Shown one piece after another: positions 8,908-17,839 of a stretch of DNA of 64,000 nucleotides (position 1 is the stretch's first letter; the number at the start of each line of letters is the position of its first letter). Source of the stretch: Sphingomonas phyllosphaerae 5.2. Its GTDB lineage: Bacteria; Pseudomonadota; Alphaproteobacteria; Sphingomonadales; Sphingomonadaceae. A program made the translations under genes and the position numbers. The notes under the pieces were generated by a model. That model did no database searches. It worked only from the letters and a program-made list of their open reading frames with translations, and was not told where the DNA came from. The DNA lies in contig NZ_ATTI01000001.1 of assembly GCF_000419605.1 (NCBI RefSeq), positions 781,501 to 845,500 of the forward strand, given 5' to 3'.

Positions 8908-9570
8908 ATGTTTGCAACTTGCGTGGATGATGTCCGGACGACGGTGGCCTGCCGGCTGCTGATCGTCAGCGATATCCTGCTGTACCGAGAGGGCGTGGCG
9001 CGCGCGCTGGAGCAGGCGGGCGGTTTTGTCGTCGCGGGAACGCGGGACGGGCGCGTCGCCGCGCTGGCGCCGGGCGCGCTCGCGTCCGGCGAGCCTTATG
9101 ACGTCGTGCTGCTCGACGTGTCGCGGCCCGACGCGCTGGCGCTCGCTGCGACCCTGCGCGCGCACGCGCCGGGGGTGCCGGTGGTCGGCTTCGGCGTCGG
9201 CGGGGGCGAGAGCGAGGCGCTGGCCTGTATCGAGGCAGGGCTGGTCGGCTTCGTCGGGCGCGAGGCAACCATCGAGGAACTGGCCGCCACCGTGCGCCGC
9301 GCGGTCGCGGGCGAGGTGCGCTGCTCGCCGCGGCTGGTGGCGCGATTGTGCGAGCGCGTCGCCACGCTCAGCCATGCGCACCCGCCCGCCAATGACGCGC
9401 CGCTAACCCAGCGCGAGGGGCAGGTCGCCGAGCTGATCGCGCAGGGGCTGTCGAACAAGGAAATCGCGCTGGCGCTGGGCATCGGCCCCGCGACGGTCAA
9501 GAACCACGTCCATAACATCTTGGAAAAGCTGCATGTGGCGCGGCGCGGTGCGATCGGCGTGCGGCTCTAA
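8908..9570 (+). CDS. NarL/LuxR-type response regulator with divergent receiver
   Basis: The 220-residue protein has a receiver-like domain (RLLIVSDILLYREGVA, then VVLLDVSRPD with the probable phospho-acceptor Asp) followed by a C-terminal LuxR helix-turn-helix (LTQREGQVAELIAQGLSNKE and ATVKNHVHNILEKLHV). The receiver looks degenerate: the usual acidic pair is reduced to SD, and the conserved Lys after the phospho-site is absent (GFVGREA). It may work without phosphorylation. ATG 8908 is preferred because GGGGAGGGG lies just upstream; an upstream GTG at 8851 would add 19 residues. No sensor kinase is adjacent. Its DNA target is unknown. Confidence 0.85.
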   Translation: MFATCVDDVRTTVACRLLIVSDILLYREGVARALEQAGGFVVAGTRDGRVAALAPGALASGEPYDVVLLDVSRPDALALAATLRAHAPGVPVVGFGVGGGESEALACIEAGLVGFVGREATIEELAATVRRAVAGEVRCSPRLVARLCERVATLSHAHPPANDAPLTQREGQVAELIAQGLSNKEIALALGIGPATVKNHVHNILEKLHVARRGAIGVRL

Positions 9571-9593
9571 CCGGCGCAACGCACGGGCACTCG

Positions 9594-9823
9594 GGCACCG
9601 TCAAACCAAATGCACCGTCTGGTAATCGGGTGAGGGTGAGGTAGGTCGGGCCATGCCCCGTCCGCGCAAGCCAGCCTCGCCATTTCGCTACTTCAGCTCG
9701 TCGCCCAAGGTAATTTGGCTGGTGGTGCTCATGTACGTGCGGTTTCCGCTGAGCCTGCGGAACGTGGAGGACCTGCTGTTCAAGCGCGGTATCGGCATCT
9801 GCCACATACCGATGGCGAAATGA
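9594..9823 (+). mobile_element. IS6-family element, left-end remnant (copy A)
   Basis: The IS6 left end GGCACCGTCAAACCAAATG begins at 9594 and is followed by the first ~50 codons of the transposase (ATG at 9653, MPRPRKPASPFRYF). The frame then diverges and stops at 9821-9823. The catalytic residues and the right end are missing. It marks the junction between the high-GC block and the AT-rich island. Confidence 0.85.
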
Positions 9824-10321
9824 GCGCCACTTGTGACCATAACGGTATCCACGACCACTTCTCTTGAACGCTATCTGCCGGCGGCATCATAAGCGAAGCA
9901 AATGAATGCAAAACTAAGTTATGGTGAGCCCATGTTATTAAGCGTGGAAGAGGTTGTTCAGTATATATTAACACTCGCGCGACGCCCTGCATCAATCGGT
10001 AAGGTATGGTGAGGAAGTTCGGTCAGACCTGACCTCATATGTTATGAGCGTGCAAGATAAGCGTAATTCTAGCACGCTTCACCTTTAGGGGTATCATTTT
10101 TAGTAGCGAGTTTCCCCCCGATCTGCTTTTTCGCGGGTATGCAGGGTCGATAGTCAACCCGATCGCGGCGCATAGATTTCGTCGAAAGCGTTTAAACTCA
10201 AGTGACTGTATATTGATCAATTAAGACTATGTGACATTTGCGAGCATAAAGCACCGCAGCCCAATGTTACTTCTTTTTCCTTTTTTCATCTTAGGTACCT
10301 TAAGCCTAGAAAGGGCTGTCT
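9824..10321 (+). other. AT-rich intergenic stretch, no gene seen
   Basis: About 500 bp between the IS6 remnant and the first FeeM-like gene. Base composition is visibly AT-richer than the flanking block. No convincing reading frame on either strand. It presumably contains the promoter of the acyltransferase gene; no box could be assigned with confidence. Confidence 0.6.
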
Positions 10322-11080
10322 ATGCTTGAAATGTCGACTATAGGGAGCAAATATCATCGTCCGGTTCGCAAGTCAGCCAAGGGTGGGTTCGCGTATAGCA
10401 ACGGCGGCAAGCATTTTGTTGAGGTTGTAAGTGCTTGTAACAACGGCTCTGCTATCACTATTAATGTGGTAGACAGTGACATTGCTCGCGAAGCCGCTTG
10501 TTTGCTTATAAACAGGTGCTACATCCCGCGGGGGTATGGCGGAGACCATGCGGTTCCCTCAGGTAAGTCTAGCCTGACGTTTACAGCTTCTGCTGGACAA
10601 GCCGTCTTTGCTACTCTGACGTTAGGGATAGATACAGGTATCGGACTTGCAGCCGACGACTGTTTTAGAGATCAAATAGATAAATTTAGGTCTAAGACGC
10701 GAGCTAAGCTTTGTGAGCTAACGAAACTTGCGGTTGATACGGCGGCTCCACCAAAGGAGCTACTTGCTGCTATATTTCACTTTGCGTTCATATATGGGGG
10801 CCACCATCATACGTGTACAGACTTGTTCATAGAGGTAAACCCACGACATCGGCGGTTCTACGAGACAATGCTTGGGTTCGCTCCTATCGGCGACGTTCGG
10901 ATTAATGCTAGAGTGGCAGCTCCTGCTCAACTAATGCACTTAGACATCTCTAACGTCCGAGTGCAGTTAGACGATGAGAATAGGGGGTATGGATCAGCGC
11001 GAAATCGATCACTTTACCCATTCTTTTTCTCCCCAGACGATGAGTCGACAATCGCCGCACACGTGCGTAACGATGGTTAA
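10322..11080 (+). CDS. FeeM-like N-acyl amino acid synthase (GNAT-fold acyltransferase), copy 1
   Basis: The 252-residue protein matches the FeeM / N-acyl amino acid synthase pattern: AKLCELTKLAVD near the centre, a helix with FHFAFIYGG, and the block FIEVNPRHRRFYETMLGF. Known family members transfer a long acyl chain from acyl-ACP to the amino group of an amino acid such as tyrosine. It is probably cytoplasmic, with no signal peptide. AAAGGG lies 8 nt before the ATG. The gene is AT-richer than the flanking chromosome, a sign of transfer. A paralogue lies at 21372. Acceptor and acyl chain cannot be deduced. Confidence 0.82.
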   Translation: MLEMSTIGSKYHRPVRKSAKGGFAYSNGGKHFVEVVSACNNGSAITINVVDSDIAREAACLLINRCYIPRGYGGDHAVPSGKSSLTFTASAGQAVFATLTLGIDTGIGLAADDCFRDQIDKFRSKTRAKLCELTKLAVDTAAPPKELLAAIFHFAFIYGGHHHTCTDLFIEVNPRHRRFYETMLGFAPIGDVRINARVAAPAQLMHLDISNVRVQLDDENRGYGSARNRSLYPFFFSPDDESTIAAHVRNDG

Positions 11081-11229
11081 GGACACGAGGGAGGTGTACA
11101 AGAGTCCTTGTTGCGTTCTACCAGTCTACTAATTGGATTCGAATAAGAGTTCTCCGCCCCGTCGAGCCTGCAGGCGAGAAGCATCAGGCGGACGCGCAGA
11201 TCGCCAACGTCCGTCGCTTGACGGGGGTT

Positions 11230-11475
11230 TTCGAGCAAGCGTTTCTATTTACTACGGAGAGATGGGGTGCGCAGGGTTGGGCGCCAGCGAACTGTGCCTG
11301 GTAAAGCAGCTTAGAGCGTCGAACCGTAACCTAAAAAGGCGGTTACCGACCCGAGGCTTGACAAGCGCATCCTCTATGACGTGCTGTTAGAATCTCTGAC
11401 GCCCGGACGGCGACGCGAAATGCTTCGGCGGGGTCACGGATCCCGCGGCATGAGCGAGCGGCGTATCGCTAATTG
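11230..11475 (+). pseudogene. IS3-family OrfA remnant (IS407-like)
   Basis: Conceptual translation in two frames recovers the end of an IS3-type OrfA: a piece reading MGCAGLGASELCLVKQL then NRNLKRR, followed in another frame by DPRLDKRILYDVLLESL and TPGRRREMLRR with MSERRIA downstream. This is the order LDK..L.DVL then RRRE and SERR seen in IS407-group elements. Stops and frameshifts make it inactive. No ends were identified. Confidence 0.55.
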
Positions 11476-11765
11476 TTGTTAGCGAAAACCAAGCGTGATG
11501 GTGTGATGTGCGCGAGCCCGGGCGTCGAGATGATCGTGATTTTTTCAAACACCTCGATCGACACGACAAAGGCGCAGTCTTCCCGGCCGCCTAACTCCAG
11601 GATCTCGCAATATGCAGTCATTTCTCCGAGCGCCGGGACAGTGTGAAACGCAATGGCCACCGCCGCTTGTGCGGTCGCAATCCGGGCTTCGAACATGGTC
11701 GGATGATTAGCCTCGAACGAGGATCGTACCGCCGCACCGACTATCGAGATACAATAGTAGGGCAC
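11469..11765 (-). CDS. Hypothetical protein, second gene of a two-gene unit
   Basis: The 98-residue frame begins at GTG 11765, only 5 bp after the stop of the small protein at 11771-11953, so the two look co-transcribed. The composition (ARIATAQAAVAIAFHTVPAL, then CEILELGGREDCAFVV) is protein-like rather than random. No signal peptide, membrane segment or known motif. Its end touches the IS3 remnant, so the C-terminus may be altered. Confidence 0.42.
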   Translation of the reverse strand: MPYYCISIVGAAVRSSFEANHPTMFEARIATAQAAVAIAFHTVPALGEMTAYCEILELGGREDCAFVVSIEVFEKITIISTPGLAHITPSRLVFANNN

Positions 11766-11770
11766 GCCTG

Positions 11771-11953
11771 TTAAAACCGATCGCGCGTCGGCCCGGTAAT
11801 TGAGTACCGGCGATGAGGAAAGCTGCTCCTCCCCAGCATAGCGCCATAGGCAGCGGCGAATGCCCGATGCGCAATGCGTGCCGAGCGCGAGGGAGATGTC
11901 TGCGCATTATGCAGGGAAATCTGCTCGCGCCTGAGGATGTAATTCATGTCCAT
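11771..11953 (-). CDS. Small conserved-looking protein (NYILRREQ family)
   Basis: A 60-residue frame beginning MDMNYILRREQISLHNAQ. AGGAGG lies 7 nt before the ATG, a strong start. A second, frameshifted relative lies at 29409-29661 on the other strand (NYIL..., HNA..., SARMAHEGLAMAYG, FPH), so the frame has been conserved at the protein level. The function is unknown. It is followed by a second small gene only 5 bp away. Confidence 0.6.
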   Translation of the reverse strand: MDMNYILRREQISLHNAQTSPSRSARIAHRAFAAAYGAMLGRSSFPHRRYSITGPTRDRF

Positions 11954-12215
11954 GCGAATGCCTCCTGAGCGGAGTGCTCGATCGTTGGGCGCATGTCGCT
12001 CCGGTCATGCGTGCTCAATCGATATGGGAGTGGCGCCGGCACTTACACCTCGAACGCAAAAAATTAAAGCGTGCAGCCGCTCGACAGGTAAATGAGGAGG
12101 CGCATCCTGCTGAAGATGAAAAGGGTCGCGTCCCGGCAAGTGGTGTAGCTGAGGGGTGGCCATCGGAGATCGTCGGATAGGTTCGGGTTGCGAAATCCAA
12201 CCAACGGAGACCCCG

Positions 12216-12599
12216 ATGGCCGACGATACGATGGGCGTTCAGGCGCTGCTGGAAAAGAGCGCGGATGCTGATTTCCTGCGTGAGATGATCGGCTTTGCCG
12301 CGCAGCGGCTGATGGACCTGGAGGTCGGTGGCCTGACCGGTGCCGGATATGGCGAGAAGAGCAGCGATCGGCTCGCCCAGCGCAACGGCTACCGCGAGCG
12401 CGACCGGGAAACCCGTGCCGGCACCGTCGAGCTGCGCATCCCCCGCTTGCGGAAGGGCAGCTACTACCCAGCCCTCCTCGAACCCCGGCGCGTTGCCGAG
12501 AAGGCGCTGACCGCCGTCGTGCAGGAGGCATATATCCAGGGCATCTCGACCCAAGAAAAAGGTTCGCTTCTCGATCTAGTCGCGATGGGCGTTGCATAG
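12216..12599 (+). pseudogene. IS256-family transposase, N-terminal fragment
   Basis: The frame from ATG 12216 reads MADDTMGVQALLEKSADADF and continues through RLMDLEVGGLTGAGYGEKS and RNGYRERDRETRAGTVELRI, the N-terminal signature of IS256-family (mutator) transposases. Homology ends near YIQGIST, and a short unrelated tail leads to a stop at 12599. The DDE catalytic domain is missing, so it is inactive. Confidence 0.85.
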
Positions 12600-12956
12600 A
12601 AAGGGTCTTCTACGACGCTGAGGAGCTCGAGCAGCGCCTGTGCGTGAAAACGGATGCCGCAACCGGCCTCGCCGCGGATACTTGTCGGCGTACAGATCAT
12701 TCGGGCTTGCCGCCATGATTGCCCTTCAGGAGTCGTTGGCGGCATGATCGGCGTCCATAATCCCGCCGGGGCATTTACCACCGGAACTGTTAAAAATCAT
12801 CGTTGACAGCGGTCGTCCGTAGGCAGAGAGCTTACTTGGGATAGCGCGTTGACCGTACAATCTCGTTAGCCCCCTTCGACCATGGCGTTCTCGCTATCAA
12901 ATCCGCAGATAGCGGTCGCGAATTTATTGGCCGATCGTCCAGTACTGGAGATCGTC

Positions 12957-13472
12957 ATGAATATTCTAAAACTGTCAACCATCGCTTTGGTGGTTATATT
13001 TCCTGCTTCGTCGTCGGGCCAGTCGGAGGTGCGGGATGTCACGGTTAAAGCCGCGCTGCTCAGCCCGGCGCGCTGGGCCGTCGAGGTGAACCGCAAACTC
13101 GAACGGGTTTTGATCTATCCTTACCTGTTCTCCAACGAACTCCCTCGAACGGGGATGGTATCGGTTCGTTTTCACGCCGATGATATGAACCGGCCATCGA
13201 TGATGGCGATCTCGCGAACGTCCGGTATTCGAGCGTTTGACAAGGCGGCCATGATGGCCGTTAGCCGTATCGGCGCGATGCCGTTGCTGCCCGCAACGTT
13301 TCGCCAGAATCAGGCTTTCGTAGCCAATATCATCTACGCGGCGAGCGAGGGTGATTACGATCAACAGGTAGCCGTTCTTCGCAAGGAGGCAAAGACCTTA
13401 GCCGAGGGGCCGGCACCGGATCCGAACACGACGGCTTTCGTCATCACGTCACATGTGGGCGTCGCCTCATAA
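12957..13472 (+). CDS. Exported protein with TonB C-terminal-like domain
   Basis: The 171-residue product starts at ATG 12957 (TGGAG upstream) with a signal peptide-like N-terminus MNILKLSTIALVVIFPASSS. The mature part resembles the TonB C-terminal domain: YPYLFSNELPRTGMVSVRF, then MMAISRTSGIRAFDKAAMMA and a final AMPLLP. It lacks the Pro-rich spacer and a persistent N-terminal anchor, so it is more likely a soluble or loosely attached periplasmic protein than a classical energy transducer. It stands alone between mobile-element remnants and a PEPxxWA-CTERM gene. Confidence 0.65.
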   Translation: MNILKLSTIALVVIFPASSSGQSEVRDVTVKAALLSPARWAVEVNRKLERVLIYPYLFSNELPRTGMVSVRFHADDMNRPSMMAISRTSGIRAFDKAAMMAVSRIGAMPLLPATFRQNQAFVANIIYAASEGDYDQQVAVLRKEAKTLAEGPAPDPNTTAFVITSHVGVAS

Positions 13473-13842
13473 AGGCAACGGTGTGTGCAGCGTCGCTCTT
13501 CTCACGCTTCTGCGGACGGGAGGGGGCGATTTCTGGAGAGCGTCCTTCCATAACGCATCGCGCAACGTGCACGAGTGACTGCGTCTGGCTCGAATGCCTG
13601 CACGGCATATCATGTTGCGCGGACGAGATCATCCCGCGCTGCGCCCAAGCGTTCACTTAAACGGCAACCTGGTACTCGACCTCCTTCGTAGCCGGAGGAG
13701 TCAGGGAGTATTCTCCTGACCAGCTTCAAGCATTACCTTTAAGCAGCCTGCCGTCACTCTGCGAACTCGCGAGAGGCCTGGTGTTGTAAGCACGTGACCC
13801 AATTGGTCTATGCAATGAAAAAATTAATCGAGGGAGGAAAGC
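13473..13842 (+). other. Intergenic, no gene seen
   Basis: About 370 bp between the TonB-C protein and the PEPxxWA-CTERM gene. Short frames here have no ribosome-binding site or recognisable content. It should hold the promoter for the gene at 13843. Confidence 0.5.
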
Positions 13843-14373
13843 ATGCGCTGCATATCGTTAGTGGCTGGCTTAATCGCGGCATCCTTTATAGGTCTTCCCG
13901 CGCATGCCGCCGTCGTGACTTCGACGTACGACTACGTCGCGTTATTTTCTACGGGGCCATTTGGCGTCGTCGTCGGAAGCGTCACTGCATCATTTGACCC
14001 AGCCGTTAGGGGCGTCGTTGCAGTGGAAGCGGCCAATACATCTCTCCCCGGAAATTACCCGACTACGGGCTTGCTGTACTCTCCGAATTATATCGCATTC
14101 GGCAACTGCAACGCAGTCGGATGCTCATCCTCATCCAATAACAATCACTATTACATCAACTTCATCGTAGGCGATCGCGGCGACGTGCTTACGCCAATAA
14201 ATTTCTCATATGCAACTCTGCTATCGGACGTATACTCCAGTGATCAGCTTTCGATCGTGCGCCGTCCATCGGCAGGGCCATCGGTTCCAGAGCCAGCCTC
14301 ATGGGCGCTGATGCTTGTAGGTTTCAGCGTTATAGGCTTGTCTTTGCGTTACAAGGCTACGCAGGCGGCATAA
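13843..14373 (+). CDS. PEPxxWA-CTERM sorting-domain protein
   Basis: The 176-residue secreted protein has a signal peptide (MRCISLVAGLIAASFIGLPA, cut near AHA) and a C-terminal sorting signal: VPEPASWALMLVG, a hydrophobic helix and a short basic end (RYKATQAA). Such proteins are processed by a cognate exosortase and delivered to the cell surface or extracellular matrix; no exosortase gene is in this window. The middle is Ser/Asn/Tyr-rich (GCSSSSNNNHYYINF) with no known domain. GGAGGAAAGC precedes the ATG. The final R-Y-K is less basic than the usual RRR. Confidence 0.85.
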   Translation: MRCISLVAGLIAASFIGLPAHAAVVTSTYDYVALFSTGPFGVVVGSVTASFDPAVRGVVAVEAANTSLPGNYPTTGLLYSPNYIAFGNCNAVGCSSSSNNNHYYINFIVGDRGDVLTPINFSYATLLSDVYSSDQLSIVRRPSAGPSVPEPASWALMLVGFSVIGLSLRYKATQAA

Positions 14374-14670
14374 TGGCGATGGTCAGCGCTCGGCGCTGAG
14401 CTGTCCCGGGTCATCATCTTTAACCGTCAAAAGGGCATTTATTGACGTTTCATTGGAGTTGCGCTTGTTTCGTAGTTTAATACTTGAACTGGAGCGGTGT
14501 CCGAGACGGCCTGTCACAAGGCTTCAAGCTTAGTGACGCGTCAGTCAATTATGTACAATTCCTATCATTATGGCAAAAAACTATCATAGGTTTGTTCTTT
14601 GTCGTGTTCCATCGTGTCATACAAATACGAGCATAGTTTTTCTTGAGCTTGCTCAACGAGGAAAATCATC

Positions 14671-15231
14671 ATGAAGAACTTCGTAATGTCGGCGCTAGCT
14701 GCTGCCGCGCTTTTAGGTGCGTCATCAGCTGGTGCAACGACCTTCCCGGTCGGGTCACCAAATTTCACTGCAACGGCCGGACCTAATGGATCGTTCGCTG
14801 GGTCGTTTCGAAACGTTGGGATTGTTGCAGGATTATTTACAGACTACTTCACCTTTACGCTTCCGTTAAATGGACAGGGCAGCGGAACGGTAACAACCAG
14901 CGTCAACATGGATGATTTGTTCACAGCGAATGATCTCGATTTTACGTCGGTTTTGGTCAACGGCATCGCTGCAAATTTAACCGTGACCAGCGGTGGTGCA
15001 TTTGAGGTTGCATTTGCGCAAGGTATCCCGATCACCGCAAACAAGCTGAACACAATCGAGGTGAACGGAGTCTCGCGTGGAAATGGGGCATATGGTGGGC
15101 AAGCTACCTTTAGCCCGACTGCTGCAGTACCAGAGACAGCAACATGGGCGCTAATGATTGTGGGCTTCGGAGTAATGGGCTATTCGCTACGTCGTCGCCA
15201 AACAGGAAGTCGCATTCGGCAGGCGATCTAG
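14671..15231 (+). CDS. FxDxF-type PEPxxWA-CTERM protein, copy 1
   Basis: The 186-residue protein has a signal peptide (MKNFVMSALAAAALLGASSA), an FxDxF motif (LFTDYFTF), a beta-rich body and a C-terminal sorting signal VPETATWALMIVGFG followed by LRRRQ. The sorting box reads PET rather than PEP. A close paralogue is at 20314-20868 (shared GSGTVTTSV, LDFTSVL and GNGAYGGQATF), and both lie near FeeM-like genes. GAGGAAAA precedes the ATG. It is probably a surface or matrix protein; the exact role of the FxDxF family is unknown. Confidence 0.88.
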   Translation: MKNFVMSALAAAALLGASSAGATTFPVGSPNFTATAGPNGSFAGSFRNVGIVAGLFTDYFTFTLPLNGQGSGTVTTSVNMDDLFTANDLDFTSVLVNGIAANLTVTSGGAFEVAFAQGIPITANKLNTIEVNGVSRGNGAYGGQATFSPTAAVPETATWALMIVGFGVMGYSLRRRQTGSRIRQAI

Positions 15232-15237
15232 AACTAA

Positions 15238-15263
15238 GAGGTCAGCGTCGAGGCGCTGACCTC
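15238..15263 (+). terminator. Hairpin terminator after the FxDxF gene
   Basis: A perfect 10-bp stem (GAGGTCAGCG paired with CGCTGACCTC) with a 6-nt loop begins 7 bp after the stop codon. The following bases CCTCCCGGCTTTTGG give only a weak T-run. Confidence 0.7.
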
Positions 15264-15289
15264 CTCCCGGCTTTTGGAAAGCTTGAGAA

Positions 15290-15595
15290 ATGGCTGATCA
15301 CTTCTGGCTGAGTGATAAGCAATGGTTGGCAATAGGGCCGCACGTTCCGCAGGTTTGCGCAGGAATGCAGCGTTCCAACGACCGCCGCGTGATATCAGGC
15401 ATCGTGCATAAATTGCGCGAAGGTTGCAGCTGGTACGCGCTGCCGATTGTTTATGGTCCATACACGACAGTGTACAATCGGTACAAACGCTGGAGCAGGC
15501 GAGGTGCGTTGCAAGTGATCATCACAGCTCTAGTTGAAAGTGACGGTCCGCCCGCGAGGGGTCTTTCGACTACCGGTATGTTGGATGCTGAGTGA
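15290..15595 (+). pseudogene. IS5-family transposase, N-terminal fragment
   Basis: The first ~80 residues (MADHFWLSDKQWLAIGPHVP, then NDRRVISGIVHKLREGCSW and VYGPYTTVYNRYKRWSRRGA) match the N-terminal DUF4096 region of IS5-family transposases. The frame then runs into unrelated sequence and stops at 15595. The DDE domain is missing. Confidence 0.8.
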
Positions 15596-15825
15596 AGCGC
15601 GGCTTATTTCACGGGTAAATGTCTGAACTCGCGAAAGGCAGCGCTGGCTGTATCAGCTTGCCAGGAACGGTCAGATCGAGCCGAGATCGATCAGGCAGGA
15701 TGCGGTTTCAATGAGTGTGGCAATCTGAAGGCTTAGAAATTACCTTGGTTCGACCGGCGTGATGAGTAGATCTGCCTTTCGGGCCCTCCTTCCTTGCGAA
15801 CCGCCGATGTATTCTGGAGCCTCGC

Positions 15826-16071
15826 TTGACCGAGCCACCGGTGGAAGTGACGATCACGGCGGAGGACGATGTCGCTGATCGTCTTGATGACCTTACGAAG
15901 CGTCTTACGGTTGCTAGGCTTCGCGACGGGCCGGTTCTTCAGGTGATCGGGATGATCTCCGGAAGCGTCTCTTCGGACAGGTTGCCGGAGCTGCGCGCGC
16001 ATGAGGGAGTAAAGGCGGTAGAGGTCTCCGGCGAATTCGCTCTGACCCCGCCGCAGTCCGTTGTCCAATGA
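15826..16071 (+). CDS. Small protein, possible protease inhibitor/propeptide-like fold
   Basis: An 81-residue product. The TTG start at 15826 is chosen because GGAG lies 6 nt upstream. The pattern VEVTITAEDD, helix, VLQVIGMISGSV, helix, VKAVEVSGEFAL suggests a beta-alpha-beta-beta-alpha-beta (ferredoxin-like) fold like that of inhibitor I9 propeptides. It is encoded 153 bp upstream of a V8-like serine protease on the same strand, so a cognate inhibitor or chaperone is a reasonable guess. Fold assignment is by eye and unproven. Confidence 0.5.
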   Translation: MTEPPVEVTITAEDDVADRLDDLTKRLTVARLRDGPVLQVIGMISGSVSSDRLPELRAHEGVKAVEVSGEFALTPPQSVVQ

Positions 16072-16224
16072 TGCCGTTCTGGTGTCGAACGCTGGATCGG
16101 CCTTCGAGCCAAACACGAGGGACCGCGCCGAACTTTAGACTGGCGCGCCCGCCGTCCGCTGCCGCTAAACGCCATAGCCTCAGGCCTAATCGGCAGCGTT
16201 TGCACTTCTCGGAAAGGAGCAGTC

Positions 16225-17352
16225 ATGCAGCATCAAAACGCGCCGCTAACCCGCGAGCAACTCTTCGATCTCAGTATCGAGGCGGGCACGAGAGACCTTG
16301 AACCGTTCACGACGGCCTCTGTCGGCCGTCAGCGGATCATGGAGCTTGCCGATGGAAGCGTGCAGCTCGGTCGCGTCGGAGAGAAGTGCGAGGCGGGCGA
16401 GGTTTTCACCCGCACGCTTCCCGAGCGGAGGCGGGCAGCCGTCGCACGACTTCAGGATGGCCGACGCGAACGCGCCGTTCGGTTGGAGGCAGGCGAGAGC
16501 TTCCGCCCCGCGGGTCTCGTTCTCGGTTCAAGGCCAACGCTCGTCACTTCACTCGGCAGGCCGCGATTTGGCCTTTCAAGCCGCGGTACCCGCACGATTA
16601 TGTCGGAGAGCCCGCACAGTACGATTATCGACGGGGAGTCTCGCTCCCTCGTCTACCCGGACACATTCCCGTACACGGCGGTCTGTAAGCTGTTCTGCAG
16701 ATGGCAACAGGCGCCGGGCGGCCCATGGCTGAACGAGAGTGAAGCCACAGGATACATGATTGGCCGGAACACGATGATGACGAGCGGCCATGTGGGTCCG
16801 CGAACCGGTGGCGCCGGTTGGATGATTGAGGTCATACCGGCCTGCTGGAACGGTCAGTCCCTGTTTGGCCCAGGTGCTGTCAGCTACGTGCAATCCTATC
16901 ACTCATGGAACTCCGACTCGGGCAGCGACATAAAGATCTGCAAGCTGTTCGATCCGCTTGGCGATAGGACCGGATTTTTTGGCTACCGCGGCTACAACTC
17001 CGGTTGGGAGGATGGAGAGTATTGGACAATGGCCGGGTTCCCCTACGATGTCAGCCTCACTCACATGTCGCATGAGGTCGGCATCGCCGTTCGCGACGAC
17101 GACGATGGCGACGACATAAAGGTTGACGGAACTGCCTACGACACGACCCAGGTGGAGAGCGATGCCGACGAGGCATCAGGGGTGTCCGGAGCTCCCCTAT
17201 GGGGATGGTGGGGCGACCAAGTCCAAGCGATCGGCGTGCACCACGGCGTCGAACGCGACGGCACAATCTTTGGCACGGAAACGTTGTCGTGCGCATCGGG
17301 CGGAGCCGGCTTCACGCAAGCAGCGGCCTGGGGCCGTCGTTTATGGGGTTGA
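16225..17352 (+). CDS. V8/glutamyl-endopeptidase-like trypsin-fold serine protease
   Basis: The 375-residue protein carries a chymotrypsin-fold catalytic triad: His189 in MTSGHVG, Asp235 in SGSDIKICKL, and Ser321 in GVSGAPLWGW (GxSGxP). The spacing fits the S1B/V8-like group. The N-terminal ~140 residues are charged and could be a propeptide. No Sec or Tat signal is seen, so secretion, if any, would need another route. AAGGAG lies 5 nt before the ATG. The small protein just upstream may be its inhibitor. A second frame ends tail-to-tail with it, overlapping 12 bp. Confidence 0.85.
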   Translation: MQHQNAPLTREQLFDLSIEAGTRDLEPFTTASVGRQRIMELADGSVQLGRVGEKCEAGEVFTRTLPERRRAAVARLQDGRRERAVRLEAGESFRPAGLVLGSRPTLVTSLGRPRFGLSSRGTRTIMSESPHSTIIDGESRSLVYPDTFPYTAVCKLFCRWQQAPGGPWLNESEATGYMIGRNTMMTSGHVGPRTGGAGWMIEVIPACWNGQSLFGPGAVSYVQSYHSWNSDSGSDIKICKLFDPLGDRTGFFGYRGYNSGWEDGEYWTMAGFPYDVSLTHMSHEVGIAVRDDDDGDDIKVDGTAYDTTQVESDADEASGVSGAPLWGWWGDQVQAIGVHHGVERDGTIFGTETLSCASGGAGFTQAAAWGRRLWG

Positions 17353-17721
17353 GGCGCGCCTTGGAGAAGGCTGATCGCGTGTTGGTACAGAGAGCGTTCC
17401 ACAACGAGTACGAGCGCGCGCGGGCGACCCGGAGGTCTGTGCGCAGAAAGCTTGGATGAGCCCCGCAGGCGGCCGCCGCGTTCCGGCTGATGGCTGAAGG
17501 TTATCTTGTGAGGAGCGCTTAGCGAGAAGACGCCTACGGGGGAGCAAACGAACTTGGCCCGCAAGGTACCCACGTAGTGCGGCAAACGCTTCTGCAGCCT
17601 CGATTCCGTTGTTGTATGCGAGAGGAAGCCATCGCTGTTCATCGACTATGAAGATATACCACGAACCGCTTTGATCGTGCTCAGGCCGCGGCAGCACCAC
17701 ACACCTGCGAATGACCTTCAT
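17341..17721 (-). CDS. Hypothetical protein, C-terminus possibly frameshifted
   Basis: The frame starts at ATG 17721 with AAGGA 5 nt upstream. The first ~62 residues (MKVIRRCVVLPRPEHDQSGS, WYIFIVDEQRWLPLAYNNG, AAEAFAALRGYLAGQV) look like real protein. The remainder is Arg/Ser/Pro-rich with no clear structure, suggesting a frameshift near 17530. Function unknown. Confidence 0.42.
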   Translation of the reverse strand: MKVIRRCVVLPRPEHDQSGSWYIFIVDEQRWLPLAYNNGIEAAEAFAALRGYLAGQVRLLPRRRLLAKRSSQDNLQPSAGTRRPPAGLIQAFCAQTSGSPARARTRCGTLSVPTRDQPSPRRASTP

Positions 17722-17839
17722 GTGGTTCCTTAGAACCCTGAAGCCGACGGTATCACAACACGTCGGCTCCGCTCCAGCGTCATTCTATCTCGCGGAAACA
17801 AAGCCCTTTTCGGTCAACGTCATCGCATCAAGATCAGGC

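Noticed and set aside
10322..11080. Reading the FeeM-like genes as the exosortase-associated acyltransferase that accompanies PEP-CTERM systems
   Set aside because: The two families share a GNAT fold, but no exosortase, polysaccharide or Prs-type genes are nearby and the motif block fits FeeM better; it cannot be excluded without a profile search.
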